Positions 11,770 through 23,072 of a stretch of 64,000 nt of DNA are shown here, in pieces. The stretch lies in contig NAJO01000022.1 of NCBI GenBank assembly GCA_002077065.1, positions 248,001 through 312,000 on the forward strand. The letters run 5' to 3'. The translations under genes and the position numbers were made by a program. Under the pieces are notes generated by a model. The model was not told the DNA's origin. It ran no database searches and saw only the letters and a program-made list of their open reading frames with translations. Position 1 is the stretch's first letter. Each line of letters begins with the position of its first letter. This stretch comes from Cryoendolithus antarcticus (taxonomy: Eukaryota; Ascomycota; Dothideomycetes; Cladosporiales; Cladosporiaceae).

Positions 11770-12881
11770 CAGGAGAAGCGCCCTTTTTGTATGCCTCCCC
11801 TGTTGCTCAGAGACCCCAATAACGGCGAATTAAAGTTGGTCTGAGCGGCAGTTCCGTACCTGCATTAGTCTGCGCCGGGTTTCTTCGCTCGCGGCTTGAA
11901 ACGCGCTAGACGAGGCTTGAGCACAGCCTGGAGAGATTCGTAATAACGCTTAGCGGTTGCTTTGCCGGTGGGCCGTGGCGAGTCTGGACTTTCAATACTT
12001 GCCATGTGGAGAACAATGGGGTCGTTGGAGCGCTGTCAAGGCGAGATTGCTGTCGTTCAAGATCGGGTCACTACGGTGTGGCTGGCGACTGTCTCACGCC
12101 AACCGGATGTTGCTCCGACCTACCATGCAGCCCCGTTCCACGACAACGACAGGGATCCCGAAGCCTATTACCAGGTTGCGCGCAGCGCACCCAGATCACA
12201 ATTAATGGCTGTTAAGTTCGTCCTCGCAGGGAACACGTAATGGATTGTGTGGTGCTGGCAGCACATATATCATCGCCACCATCTTGATCTCATCTCGAGA
12301 GAGCTATGCGGCTGTACCACTGCAAAGTACGGAGAGTGCGACGCCTGCCACGTCACCTATATGTTGAATTATATACACGCCATCAGCCATCCGACATATG
12401 CAGGGCGATCAAAAGCACCCTCTCCGCGGCAACCGTTGTGTGCCACAGTGCTCGAGCGTATCAAACGGATGCACATGCCACGCGGTGTCGTGGCAAATGC
12501 TCGATGTCTTGTTTCACGAGGTGCTCGATCCGTGGAGACGTCGTCGCCAAGAGAGTGCATAATGGACACGCACATCAAGCTGCGTCTGCAAGCTTTGAGG
12601 CTCTAGGCGAAGTCCACTGTCCTGGTGATGGACTCGAAGGCGTTGTGGTGCAGTGATTGAAGGACTGCGAACGTACTCCGCGGCAGTGAGCCAACTGATC
12701 GAGTCACTCACTACCATAGCCCCTGGAAGGCAAAGTGGCGATGATGTCCTTCCAATGTGCTGGCGTGGAGGACTCGCGGCTCGAGTGACGATGCGATCGT
12801 GATCATCATGGGCCGCACGAGGACCGTCATTGTCGAGACGAAGTCGAGACCTCCCAGGTCCCGCGCAACAAAGGTGTAGCC
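11770..12881. other. Intergenic, about 1.1 kb
   Basis: I see no supportable gene here. Open frames on both strands between 11957 and 12717 overlap each other, lack domain signatures and show no shared splice logic. No tandem repeat, transposon end or AT-rich RIP-like block is visible by eye. Confidence 0.5.
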
Positions 12882-13673
12882 TCAGTGATGGTTGATGCCT
12901 CCACCCTTACCCTTTTCCCAACCCTTAGCACTCTCCTCGACATTGACCCAGTACCTCAACCTCACAGCCTCGTCCTTCGCCCTGGCCAGATCCCCTCTCC
13001 CAAAACACTCCTCCAGGATCCCTATACTCCTCCCTATCCTGCCGTCATTCTCCTGCCTGACAGCGCTCAAGCCTTCCTCATCCTCGACCTCTTCCACAGC
13101 CTCCCTAGCCTCCATGACCTCCATCAGTAGCTCGCCTTCCTCTAGCTTTGCGCTTTCATCTTCCACATCCACGCCCTGCACCGCGAGAAGATGCTGCGCG
13201 CGTCGCAGCGGATCGCGGAGCGTGTTGTATGCTTCGTTGATATGCGAGCTCATCGCCTCGGCGCGGTTCTTATTGCCTGAGGCGGCGAGATCCGGATGTG
13301 CTTTAGACTGTAGCTGTAGAAACTCCTTTCGTAGCTTCTTCAGATCGAAAGTGAATGGCGATCCTGGAGGAGGACCGTTGGGGAACGTCTCGGGAAAGAG
13401 AGAGTAAAACCTAGATGATGGTGGGCTCGCTGTTGCAGAGGTATTGGTTGCCGTGGCTGTCGTGGCGTTGGCGCGAGCGTGCTGCTTCGTGGTCTTAGCT
13501 CGAATGTTACGAACAGCAGGGACTGGTCGCGGCAGTGTGGACATCGAGATATTTCGCCGCTGACAGGAGGCGCAGACGTAAGGTGCTGGAATTGACAGCG
13601 CTGTCCTGCGTGCGTGGAGCTTCCGCGAGGCTCCTCCAGCGAAGCGCAGGGCAGTATGTGTGGTGATGTTCAT
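12882..13673 (-). CDS. jac1: Jac1/HscB-type mitochondrial J-protein co-chaperone
   Basis: The gene is a single exon of 263 residues. Jac1 recruits the mitochondrial Hsp70 (Ssq1 or Ssc1) to the scaffold Isu1 and drives release of the nascent Fe-S cluster. The first 60 residues are basic and rich in Arg/Ser/Ala, fitting a mitochondrial presequence, and contain a CASC pair. The J-domain runs about 87-160: FYSLFPETFPNGPPPGSPF, LRKEFLQLQSKAHPDLA with intact HPD, then SSHINEAYNTLRDPLRRAQHLL. The C-terminal helical bundle of the HscB family follows, where EGELLMEVMEAREAVEE is a signature block, ending in an Arg/Lys-rich helix. Length fits fungal orthologues. Confidence is high because both the J-domain and the HscB C-terminal signature are present. 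Confidence 0.93.
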   Translation of the reverse strand: MNITTHTALRFAGGASRKLHARRTALSIPAPYVCASCQRRNISMSTLPRPVPAVRNIRAKTTKQHARANATTATATNTSATASPPSSRFYSLFPETFPNGPPPGSPFTFDLKKLRKEFLQLQSKAHPDLAASGNKNRAEAMSSHINEAYNTLRDPLRRAQHLLAVQGVDVEDESAKLEEGELLMEVMEAREAVEEVEDEEGLSAVRQENDGRIGRSIGILEECFGRGDLARAKDEAVRLRYWVNVEESAKGWEKGKGGGINHH

Positions 13674-14343
13674 TGCGACTTGAAAAGATTAGTTCTGTGT
13701 GCATTGCGTGGAATGCGTCTCGCCATTCCAGGCATGAAAGCGACTCGAAAGATGTCAATGATGACATCATACGCTATCTCTGCCGCTGACAGATGACCAC
13801 AGGCTCTAATTTCATGTACTTGCAAATATCTCCATCAACTCTACTGATTACGAAGACTGATCAAGAAGATCGCCATTGCGGCCGAATCGCTCAGGCGATG
13901 ATGAGGTACCTTGTCTGCGCACACATGCATATGTAGCCTACAGCGCTCGTGGCTTTACTCCTCCACGTCCCATTATCAATCATAACGCATGGCGTGAACT
14001 TCGTAGGTCGAGGTCGGTAGGGCACCTGACTTGAAGCTAGCTCTGCCAACTTCACCGTAGGGAGTGCTCACCCGCTATCGGGCTTGAGTGTGTGCGAGAT
14101 ACGACCCACGAAGCCATCCGGCTCTTGTGCATGCCTACCCACTTCTCGACCAGCGCGGCGCTATGAAGTGAGCCACTTCTGAGTGTTGCGTGCGCTATCA
14201 AAGCCAGTAACTTGTGGGAGTTGGCTGTTCTGTAGGCACCAATTGATCATGGTCATGATCTTGTCGTCCTCGACCGCTGCAAGAGTCGGAACCATTGCGC
14301 GACGTCCCGTGAGTCTACCTCTCACAACTATTTCTGCGCCCGG
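13674..14343. other. Intergenic, 670 bp
   Basis: This is the promoter side of jac1 and the 3' flank of the first orphan-family gene, both on the minus strand. No gene or structured element was recognised. Confidence 0.55.
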
Positions 14344-15228
14344 TCAACGCAAGTCTAGAGCAATCGCTACTTCCTGCAGGTATTCCTCGGAAAACTTGGA
14401 GCCTCGCTCCTCCATGACCAGCTTTCTGTACAACCTGCGCAGGGCCATCGGATATCTAGCTTTGCACAGTTTGAGAGCTTCTGTAAGCGATGTACGTTGC
14501 AACTCATTCGCTACCATAGCCACGCACATCCACTCGTCATGCGCAGCGCGGTCGGTGACCCTGCGAACGGCGAATTTGTTTAGACCTTGCGCAGCGAAAG
14601 CGCCGACAAAGGCGTTGGCTTGATTGTGCCTTCCAACAACGGGTACCCGAGGTCGCGTATCTTCTGTTGCGGTAGCCTGGATGAGAGAGTCTTCGAGGGT
14701 TAGATCAGTGGGGATTGTGCTTCCCTCGACCTGCGGGGCCGCTGCGGAGCTTGCTAAGGGCGAAGAGGGTGGCATGTTGGCGGACAGAGGCGAACGCTGC
14801 CGTCCTGGCACCTTAGGCTGAAGATACTGCGCTGGAGGCGGGGTGGACCGTGGCCGCGGTGCGAGTGATCCCACCGGAGTGAAACCAGACGGAGGCCGAG
14901 CAAAAGGCGACAGTGCAGCGTTGTGCCCCGGACGTGGTGCAGCGGATGGAGCCCAATATCTGCCTGTGGGCTGTTGAGGTCGTCTCGCAGCGTTAGCAGG
15001 TCCCGTGAAGTACTCTGTTCGGTATGCATATCAGAAGTCCGCAAGACCCGGGCGACGACTTCGGCACAGGATAGATCACTTACGGTTGACCTGATACAAA
15101 TTCGTGACGTTCCCATAAGAGTCTCTTGCAGTCTGAGACTCGGACTGATAGTGCGTGTCACCCACGTTGACATTTGCATGGTCGGAGGCGTCGAGCGAGC
15201 CCACTTGTATGCCCTGACGAGATTCCAT
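14344..15228 (-). CDS. Orphan-family protein, copy A (tandem paralogue)
   Basis: Exons on the minus strand are 15228-15084 and 15014-14344, intron 69 nt (GTAAGT...CAG), giving 271 residues. I do not recognise the family. The first 48 residues contain GIQVGSLDASDHANVNVGD and RDSYGNVTNLYQ, nearly repeated in the next gene upstream. The middle is Pro/Ala/Ser-rich and likely disordered. The C-terminal 100 residues look helical and charged, with EALKLCKARYPMALRRLYRK. No signal peptide or membrane span is visible. The intron interrupts the codon after the conserved NLYQ block at the same place and phase as in copy B. Both ATGs sit in a GCCGC(A/G)GCCATGG-like context, which supports the starts. The family is probably lineage-specific, and the function is unknown. 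Confidence 0.7.
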
Positions 15229-15897
15229 GGCTGCGGCGACGGATGCTCAGATCTCAATGACCATTGTTGATTCTTTGCTGTGCGAATGCAAAAACGGTCT
15301 CTACAGAAAATAAGCTTGTAAAGCGCCGAAGCATTTTGCAGTTGAGAGATGCGAGATGGGATGGTGGAGGCTGAGGTCGCCCAAGTGGCGCACGCCTGCG
15401 CACGTGAACCCCACTAGTACATGCACCCCATGCAGAGCTCGCAACCGAACGTGCTTGTGCCGCTTACAGGATGCTGCCAGCGAAGACATGCTGCTCAGGC
15501 TTTTCCCGCGTTTGAGCGATTGCAGATTTAAGACTTTTTGTGGTCTAGTACACTTGATCCGTGCTAGTCATGAATTCTTGCGGGGATGCGATCGATGCTG
15601 TAGCCGCTCTCGTCATTTCCTTACTCAGGTTGGGCCAAGCTGTGCTGCATCCGCAATGTGCTCGCAAGCCTGCTGTGTCCGAGGGATATCGTGGCGTCTA
15701 CAATGCGAGAGCCTGGGAGAGGGTCAAGAGTTGGCTCGGGCCCTACTGCGTCGCGTGTGCCTGTATGGTATAATCTCTAGCTTTTGCGGATGACACTGTT
15801 CCTGACATTCGTTGGGAACGTTTCTTGATGACGATGAGCTGCCCCGGGCAACAGAGCTGACGATCGAATTCCGAACCTGAACAGCTTCTAAACGTAC
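15229..15897. other. Intergenic between tandem paralogues, 669 bp
   Basis: This is the upstream region of copy A and the 3' flank of copy B. Short frames on the plus strand (15356-15793) are Cys/Arg-rich and resemble no family. Nothing else was seen. Confidence 0.5.
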
Positions 15898-17084
15898 TCA
15901 AATCCACTCAACAGACTCCTCTTCAATCTTGACCATGACCGTCACCTTCCCTCTGACTCTAAGCTTGTCATATATGGCCTTGGCGTCCATAGGCGCAAAG
16001 CCACTCCGCATAAGATCCGGCAGCCATGAACTTCGCATCTGAGCGGGATCTTTACAAGAAGTATCCTTCTGCATCGTCAAGTCGAGACAATGGAAAGTCG
16101 GGATTACCTCGTGACTGTCAACTTCGTGACCAAACTCGACAAGTTTACCGAGCACGGCGGCGAAGGCAGGGCCGGAGAGTGCGCGTGAAGTCTGGACGTA
16201 CTCTCGCTTTGGCGAAAGAGCCGTGGACTCAGCTTGTACGCTAGCCGAGGCGAGAGGGGATTTGACGACTGACGCAGTCGGAGCAGTAATTGACGGCGCA
16301 CTGCTAGTCTGCCCGCGACGAGATGAGGAGCCTGCTTGACGAAGCCGGGCTGTGACATCTTGATCGCGTGGCATCGCAACGTCCACATAATGAATGAGCG
16401 ATTGCACGTTCGACGCGCTTGGCTGAGACCAGTAATTGGGATAGCGAAGTGCCTCTCGGATGTGCAGCCCATTCTTCAGCCGGTCGGCAATCATATGCAC
16501 GACTTCCGGGTCAGTCTGCGTCAAGGCGGCGATTGAACCAGCCGCGACGCTATAGCTCACGCCCTCGGCCCCGATGGCATCTACAATGCGTCTCGCGTCA
16601 AGATCAGTAAGTGTCGTAGGCAGTGGCTGGAATCGAGGGCTGCCATTATATGGTGGCAGCATAGCGAGCGATCGTCCGTCTGACCAAGTGCTTGAGTAGA
16701 TACCCGACATCTGCGGAGGCAGTAGCTGGCGGGGATATGATGGCCCGAATGGCGGTGGGTAGTGCAATGCATGCAGTGGTGATACAGCGAATCCGCCTGC
16801 GATCTGAGGGCGATAAGTAGAGGGTGGGTGCGAGTAATCAGAAGTTGGCACTGCATTTTGGTAGTAGTAATCTGTAAGAGGTCAAAGAGCGCCACTCGAG
16901 ACTCGATTTAGCAGATATACACACTGTTGTACTGATAGAGATTGGTCACGTTGCCGTACGAGTCCCGCTCAAGGTAGCTAGTATGCCCAGCTTGGTGGTA
17001 TCTATCGCCGACGTTGACAGTTGCCTGTCCGGAGGCATCGAGGGAGCCGACCTCGATTCCACGATTATCGTCTGGGGGGTTCAT
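15898..17084 (-). CDS. Orphan-family protein, copy B (tandem paralogue)
   Basis: Exons on the minus strand are 17084-16925 and 16871-15898, intron 53 nt, giving 377 residues. The N-terminal module GIEVGSLDASGQATVNVGD and ERDSYGNVTNLYQYN matches copy A closely, and the intron is in the same position and phase. After the junction come NNYYYQN and a Tyr/Pro-rich stretch, then a helical segment with ADRLKNGLHIREALRYPNYW that may parallel the ANELQRTSLTEALKLCKARYP segment of copy A. The last 110 residues (LGKLVEFGHEVDSHEVIPTFHCLDL, MRSGFAPMDAKAIYDKLRVRG) have no counterpart in copy A. No signal peptide or membrane span is present. The function is unknown. The gene is divergent from abp1. Confidence 0.72.
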
Positions 17085-17624
17085 GGCCGCGGCGGCAGCG
17101 CGGGCAAGTCGTGACTTCACCGCATCATGCCTGCACAGTTGGAAAGACGGCCAAAAGTAGGAACTTGGAAGCGCGCAGCCACAGGTGGCTGCAGGGACGA
17201 GGACCTGTTGACGTTATGAAGAGAGACACAAAGGAACGACTTGAAATGTCTAGCGTGAGCCCGAGGCCGGTCGCGAAGGGTTGTGGCGCACAGCCACATC
17301 GTCCGAGATCTGATCACTTCTTCGTGAGATAGTGATCTTCCATGGGTCACCATAACGATGCACTCATCTTGAGGCTCATGGTGTCCGTGACGTCGTTCAA
17401 GAACAGCGGGAACGAGTGTATGCATGTACGATCGAGGCCGTGGTGGGCAGAGCGGAGCCTTGGAAACCCAGCTTGTGACTAAGCAGGTTCCAAGCAAGCT
17501 CCGCGTCACGTCCACAGCTGACGTTGATCTCTCAGGCACGCACATTAGCCGTATGACCCTCCACCTTTCTTCTTGTATACCTCCCTCACTGCCATTGAGT
17601 GACTCCCACACAGTGTAGTCCATC
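17085..17624. other. Divergent promoter region, 540 bp
   Basis: This stretch lies between copy B of the orphan family (-) and abp1 (+). A long minus-strand frame crosses it but lacks codon or motif support. No repeat was seen. Confidence 0.5.
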
Positions 17625-20117
17625 ATGACCTCCCTCAATCTCTCCACCAATGGCCCCTCGATCTCCAACTCATACAACAAGATCGTCAATGCCCCAGCAC
17701 CGACTGGACCAGCAGCAAACTCGTCCACATATGGCCAATGGGCAGTGTATACAGTCCAGGCTCCACTAGTCAGCGCCTTCCAGTCAGAGTCGGGCAAGGA
17801 AAGTGTGTTGAAAGTGCAGACTACGGGCGAGGGCGAGCTCGTAGACCTCATTGAGGAGTTCTCAGACGGCAGGATCCAGTTTGCTTTCCTCAAGGTGAAA
17901 GATTCCAACTCCGGTCTGCCCAAGAACGTGCTCATTGGATGGTGTGGCGAGGGTGTGCCTGAGCGGACGAAAGGGTACTTCACGAGTCACCTGAATGCAG
18001 TTTCGAAGCTGCTGCATGGCTATCACGTACAAGTCACGGCACGCTCGGATCGAGACCTGACTCCAGATACTATCGTGCAGAAGGTGGCAGATGCTTCAGG
18101 GTCGAAGTATACGGGTGGAGGAGCAGCGCCTGCCTCAAGCGGACCACGGCCGCCTGTTGCGTCCAAGCCATCCATGCCTACGAAGAGCTTCGGAGGTACG
18201 AGCGCATACCAGCCACTTCCCGGTCTGAGCAGGGGAGCTGCACCACCTTCAAGGACAGACGGAGATGGCTGGGGTGAGGATGCACCTGAAGTGTCACGAT
18301 CACAGCTCGAGAAGGTCGGCTCGGCCTATCAGCCGACAAAAGTTGATATCGCAGCATTGCAGTCTCAAAGAGAGCCTTCCAGATACCAAGCACCGCAGAA
18401 ACAAGATAGTAACAATCCTGATTTGGTGAGAGGAGGTTACCAACCGATCGGCAAGGTAGACATTGCTGCAATTCGGGCTCAGGCGCGAGACCCAAGAGAC
18501 GAGCGGCCGACGGTTGTGAAAGGCGCATATGAGCCGATCGGGAAAGTCGATATTGCTGACATCCGCCGGAAAGCTCAAGGTGGGCCAGCACCCTCGCAAC
18601 CTCTACCACCACAGTCGTCCGGCAATGGTGATGACGAGCAGCCGAAGTCCCTTGCCGATCGTTCTGCTGCATTCACGGAGTCCGAGCGACTCACGTCGAT
18701 GCCCAAGCCCAAGGTCGCAAATCGCTTCGGCTCGAGTACGAGTAACTTCGCCGGGACGAAAGCTCCGACACCCAGTGGGTTTGGTGCCAAGCCACTGGCA
18801 GGTGCTGCGCCAGTGGGCACTGCGAGTAAGACATTCGCAGATGAGGGTGGGAAGACGCCTGCGCAGATTTGGGCGGAGAAGAAGGCACGGGAGCGCGGTA
18901 CAAGCATCGGAACAGATGATCGGCCGTCTTCTGGCACACCAGCCAGCCCGATTGCAAGTCAGCCAAGCGGAGGATGGCAGTCCGGCTACGGTGGAAAGAA
19001 GTGGGGTGTACAAATCCCTTCTCGCACTGGCGGTAGTGGAGTAAGCGAGCAGAAGACCGGCAATCAAGATGAAGAGCCTCAACAAGAAGAGAACGACCGC
19101 CCTTCGAATGGCACAGCTGCTATGCGCGATCGCTTTTCTCAGGCAACACCACAACAACCGGAGCCACCAGCGCTGAACACCAGCACGAAGCCCTCCGCCT
19201 CGCGTGGTGTGCCAATGCCAGGCCTCCCGCAACGCCCAAGCACGAACGACGTCCCACAAGAGCAACACCAGGATCTTCCCGCTCCTCCTCCACGCCCCAT
19301 CCCCGCTGACGAGCCCGAAGGCGAGGAGGAAGACATACCGCAAGGCTCTGGCTCGCCAGTTCCTCTCGCGCGTCCCGTTGCCCGCGGCCCAAGTCCACCA
19401 CCTCTCGACCGCGCAGCTTCCATCGAACCTACCTTGTCTCGCTCCCCGCCTCCAATGCCGACTGACTCCATCGCTGAAGCCGCCTCTCGCATGCAGATCT
19501 CTGAGCCCGAGATCCCTGCCGCGGACCCCGGGCGCAAGGCAGCTCAAGCAGCCGCTGCCTCGACCTTTGGCGCTGCGGCTACTGCGCCTGCGCCTCAAAG
19601 CGGAGCTGGCAAGGAGGCAATCGCGCAGTACGATTACGAGAAAGCCGAGGATAACGAGCTGGAGCTGCATGACGGAGAGCGGATCACGAATATCGAGATG
19701 GTGGATGAGGATTGGTGGATGGGTGAGAATGAGCGCGGGGAGAAGGGACTGTTCCCTTCGAACTACGTTGAGCTGGTTGAGGGCGGTGCTCGAGATGAAG
19801 GTGCGCCGCAGCAGGAGGAGGCTGAGGAGGCTGCGCCGCCAGCCAAGGTTATTGGAGGTGCGGGTGGAGCGGCGAAGGGCAATCCGACGGCGACAGCGCA
19901 GTATGATTACGAGGCTGCGGAAGACAACGAGCTGAGCTTTCCGGATGGGGCGAAGATTACTGATGTGGTAAGTTCTGATGTTGGCGAGCGAGAAATTTCC
20001 ATGTCCCGTTTGCTAATCACCTCACTCTAGGAATTTCCCGACGAAGACTGGTGGTCCGGCAGTTACGGCGGCAAACAAGGGCTGTTCCCTGCGAACTATG
20101 TCGCTCTGGACGAGTAA
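17625..20117 (+). CDS. abp1: Actin-binding protein Abp1 (ADF-H and SH3 domains)
   Basis: Exons are 17625-19967 and 20031-20117 (intron 63 nt), giving 809 residues. Abp1 works at cortical actin patches in endocytosis, binding F-actin and the Arp2/3 complex and recruiting partners by SH3. Residues 1-140 form the ADF-H domain: LNLSTNGPSISNSYNKIV, GKESVLKVQTTGEGELVDL, NVLIGWCGEGVPERTKGYF. A linker contains repeats of the type GxYxPxGKVDIAxIR (for example YQPIGKVDIAAIRAQ and YEPIGKVDIADIRRK). A Pro-rich region follows, then two SH3 domains, AIAQYDYEKAEDNELELHDGE with GLFPSNYVEL, and TAQYDYEAAEDNELSFPDG with GLFPANYVAL. The last intron cuts the second SH3 domain and is needed to complete it. Orthology is certain from the domain order. 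Confidence 0.95.
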
Positions 20118-20474
20118 AGCATGGTCTCTGCAGACAACGAGAGCTATGAAATCGCATTGGCTTGAGGCTGAGCTAGATCACATCATGGGGAAGGTGAATA
20201 AAAGTGTAGCGTACTGTCTTGTTTGTAGATCATTCACGACAAGACTTATAATCTCCGTGCATGGTTCATATCTGCTCGCCTTTGCTCAAGTATAGAGCAG
20301 TCTCTGGTGACACGCTCTGTATGTATCACTCATATGATGTTTCGTTTAAGTACATCTTGCAGTGTACGGCACCCAAGGGCCACGGACCCTTCTTCTCAGC
20401 CTCTGTGAGCATTCATCACGCAAAACTAAAAATTGCGAGGGTATTACATGCAACGCATGTCTCGAACATGGTCG
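20118..20474. other. Intergenic, 357 bp, with Pol III terminator
   Basis: This is the 3' flank of abp1. At 20422-20425 and 20428-20432 are A-runs that read as T4 and T5 on the minus strand, about 43 nt past the tRNA-Gln 3' end, fitting a Pol III termination signal. No gene was seen. Confidence 0.6.
20428..20432 (-). terminator. Pol III T-tract terminator of tRNA-Gln
   Basis: Five consecutive T residues on the minus strand lie about 43 nt downstream of the tRNA, with a further T4 just beyond. Oligo-T is the standard RNA polymerase III stop signal. Confidence 0.55.
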
Positions 20475-20565
20475 AGGTCCCACCGAGATTCGAACTCAGG
20501 TCACCGGAAATTCAGAGCATCAACATGTCAGAATCCGAAGTGATAACCAACTACACTATGGAACC
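20475..20565 (-). tRNA. tRNA-Gln(CUG) with an 18-nt intron
   Basis: Read on the minus strand, a 7-bp acceptor stem (GGTTCCA with TGGGACC, one G-U pair) closes a normal cloverleaf: D arm GTG...CAC, anticodon stem TCGGA/TCCGG, and T arm CTGAG-TTCGAAT-CTCGG. The anticodon is CTG (plus-strand 20529-20531) after T33 and before A37, so it reads CAG codons as glutamine. An intron occupies 20510-20527, directly after position 37, the universal nuclear tRNA intron site. The internal A and B boxes (GTGTAGTTGGTTA and GAGTTCGAATCTC) are intact. It should be a functional gene. Confidence 0.9.
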
Positions 20566-21110
20566 GATGAATGCGAAATGGGCAATTACCAAATATGATC
20601 CTAAGATCCAGTCCGAGCCTGTGCCGCGAAAGAGGGCAAGAGCGATCTGCTGATTGTAACTTCATTCATACACTATATACTAAGATGGACACACACAAAT
20701 TTTTGAGTACGGGCAAATAGCAGATGTTATTGTGTTCATAGACGAGTTAGAGAGTTTCAAGTATTCTGCCGCGCTCGATCTCACGCTCCACAGCTTAGGA
20801 GCTCGCCCAGATTCATCTCTGCATTGACCCCACTCCTCATGTCGGCAACAGAATCAGGCACATGGAAGTCGGATCTCGTTTCTCAGTGTAGGTCATTGAA
20901 ATTAAGGTAAGGTGGCTAATTAGCTGTTGATGAAATCGAGAGCTCTCTCACATATGATCAAGTGGGAGGAAGAGACACTACAAGTAAGTCTGCTCTTCCA
21001 TCTGGCTCTTATACCTCCATCTTCGCCACCGCGACCTTTCATAGTGGCTTGGAATTACGGACACCAGGACAGACGACGCCTGAAAACCTGCAATTCTACA
21101 ATCCTAGATC
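20566..21110. other. Intergenic, 545 bp
   Basis: This is the 5' flank of the tRNA (minus) and promoter of the FAD hydroxylase (plus). The 20650-20760 part is AT-richer than its surroundings. No gene was seen. Confidence 0.55.
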
Positions 21111-22970
21111 ATGGCCTCCGCAGTAGTAAACGGCACCCCCATCGCCAATGGCAAATCCCAATCCACGCCCGCCACCTCAGTCCCGGAACCAGGCGTAATC
21201 TCAACGCCCTACCTAATCGTCGGCGCCGGCCCAGCAGGAGCCTCTCTAGCCTGCTTTCTCGCCTCCCACGGCCAGACGGGCATCCTGCTCTCCGCCGCCT
21301 CAGGCACAGCCCGTGAACCTCGTGCCCACATCACCAACCCGGCAGCCCTCGAATGTCTTCGCGAGATCGGGCTAGAGGACGCCTGTCACCATGAAGCCAC
21401 GCCCGGCAGCCACATGCAGCACACGCGGTGGTGTCACAGCATGGCTGGCGAGGAGTACGCTAGGATTCATTCTTGGGGGAATCAGCCGGAACGGGCGGGG
21501 GAGTATGCGGCTGCGAGTCCGTGTAAGCATGTTGATTTGCCGCAGACGCTGCTTGAGCCTATCCTTGTGAATAAGGCTAGAGGTGGAGGGTGGAAGGTGA
21601 GATTCGATTCGACTTTTGTGGGGTTCGAGAGGGAGGGGGAGGATGGGGAGATTACGTCGACGATCAAGGATGAGCTCTCTGGAGTGACTTACAGAATCAA
21701 GTCCAAGTATTTGTTTGGGTGTGATGGCGCGAGGAGCCCGATTATGAGGCAACTTGACATCCCATTAAAGAAGGAGCCTGGCCAGGGTCTGGCTATCAAC
21801 ATACAGATCAAAGTCGATTTGGAGAAGTACATGACGCACCGCACTGGCAACTTGCACTGGATCTTCACGCCGGAGATTGAGCACCCACCATGGGGATGGA
21901 CTTGCATCTTTCGTCTCGTCAAAGCCTGGGACGAGTGGCTCGCGATAGTCTTACCTAGCCCCGAGTGGGACATGGAAGCGTACAAGAAGAATCCTCCTAG
22001 CAATGAGGAGTATCTCAAACGCGTTCGCCAATTCGTCGGCAACGACGACATCCCCGTCGAGATACTCGATGTTTCGAAATGGTACATCAATGAGATCGTA
22101 GCTGAGAAGTACAGCTCCGGCAACATCTTCTGTCTCGGCGACGCAGTGCATCGTCATCCACCATTCAACGGCCTCGGAAGCAACACCTGTGTTCAAGACG
22201 CGTACAACTTGGCCTGGAAAGTCGCCTACGTGGAGAAGGGTCTAGCAGATAAGAAGCTACTTGAATCCTACTCAGCCGAACGCCAGCCGATCGGTGAAGG
22301 CGTAATCAGACGTGCGAACCAAGGATTGCGGGACCATATCGCAGTCTGGGAGGCGCTAGGTGTGCTACCAAAGGAAGTCGAGGAACGGAAACGACAGTTC
22401 GGTGAGCTGTCTCAGGCGACTGCTGCGGGCAAAGAGCGAAGGAAGAAATTGCAGGAGGCTGTCGCTTACACAGCGCATGAGTTTGGCGGTATCGGCGTCG
22501 AGATGAATCAGCGGTATGACTCTGGCGCCGTTGTGATGACATACGAGAAATCGGCAAGACGAGCTGCGCCCGAGGATCCGGTCCTGCAGTACCAGCTGAG
22601 CACGTACCCTGGGTCGAGGTTACCGCATGCGTGGTTGAACTCAAGGGTGCCTGTGGAGCCGATATCGACTATTGATGTTGCTGGGCATGGGGCGTTCTGC
22701 TTGCTTACTGGCATTGGAGGCGGCGCATGGAAGGAGGCTGCGAAGAAAGCGGGCGAGAAGCTAGGAGTGGACGTCAAGGCGTACAGCATTGGTTGGAATC
22801 AGGACTGGGAGGACGTGTACGGCGATTGGGCGAATCGGAGGGAAGTTGACGAGGACGGTGTGATCCTTTGCAGGCCTGATCGGACAGTCGCGTGGAGGAG
22901 CATGGGACCGAGGCAGGACGCAGCGGAGGTAGTGGAGAGAGTCATTGGTAAGGTGCTCGGAAGGGCATAA
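21111..22970 (+). CDS. FAD-dependent aromatic-ring hydroxylase (phenol / 2,4-dichlorophenol hydroxylase type)
   Basis: The gene is a single exon of 619 residues. The Rossmann FAD motif VGAGPAGASLACFLA is at about 37-51, the GCDGARSP segment near 203, and the ribityl-binding GDAVHRHPPFNGLGSNTCVQD block near 343. These define the PHBH-like flavoprotein monooxygenases, which use NAD(P)H and O2 to hydroxylate phenolic rings. The long C-terminal part (from about 480) ending in FCRPD-like ILCRPDRTVAW matches the thioredoxin-like C-terminal domain of the TfdB/phenol-hydroxylase group. There is no signal peptide, so the enzyme is probably cytosolic. The exact substrate cannot be read from sequence. 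Aromatic catabolism or secondary metabolism are both possible. It converges on the sugar transporter with only about 100 bp between stops. Confidence 0.88.
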   Translation: MASAVVNGTPIANGKSQSTPATSVPEPGVISTPYLIVGAGPAGASLACFLASHGQTGILLSAASGTAREPRAHITNPAALECLREIGLEDACHHEATPGSHMQHTRWCHSMAGEEYARIHSWGNQPERAGEYAAASPCKHVDLPQTLLEPILVNKARGGGWKVRFDSTFVGFEREGEDGEITSTIKDELSGVTYRIKSKYLFGCDGARSPIMRQLDIPLKKEPGQGLAINIQIKVDLEKYMTHRTGNLHWIFTPEIEHPPWGWTCIFRLVKAWDEWLAIVLPSPEWDMEAYKKNPPSNEEYLKRVRQFVGNDDIPVEILDVSKWYINEIVAEKYSSGNIFCLGDAVHRHPPFNGLGSNTCVQDAYNLAWKVAYVEKGLADKKLLESYSAERQPIGEGVIRRANQGLRDHIAVWEALGVLPKEVEERKRQFGELSQATAAGKERRKKLQEAVAYTAHEFGGIGVEMNQRYDSGAVVMTYEKSARRAAPEDPVLQYQLSTYPGSRLPHAWLNSRVPVEPISTIDVAGHGAFCLLTGIGGGAWKEAAKKAGEKLGVDVKAYSIGWNQDWEDVYGDWANRREVDEDGVILCRPDRTVAWRSMGPRQDAAEVVERVIGKVLGRA

Positions 22971-23072
22971 TATAAAGAGTTCGTTCATGAGTATCATTCG
23001 ACTTTGTACATATCTACTCGTCTCTAAGCTGACCGACCAAACAGCTGCTTTGTCATTTCCGCATGATACAGT

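Noticed and set aside
11957..12717. Cluster of short frames in the 1.1-kb gap
   Set aside because: Frames overlap in three registers and two strands without domain, start context or splice logic.
17117..17983. Long minus-strand frame of 288 codons overlapping the abp1 start
   Set aside because: Antisense to the ADF-H domain of abp1, with no motif and no splice support.
18603..19670. Minus-strand frame of 355 codons within abp1
   Set aside because: Shadow of the GC-rich, low-complexity linker of abp1. Its composition is Arg/Leu/Trp-rich and unlike any protein family.
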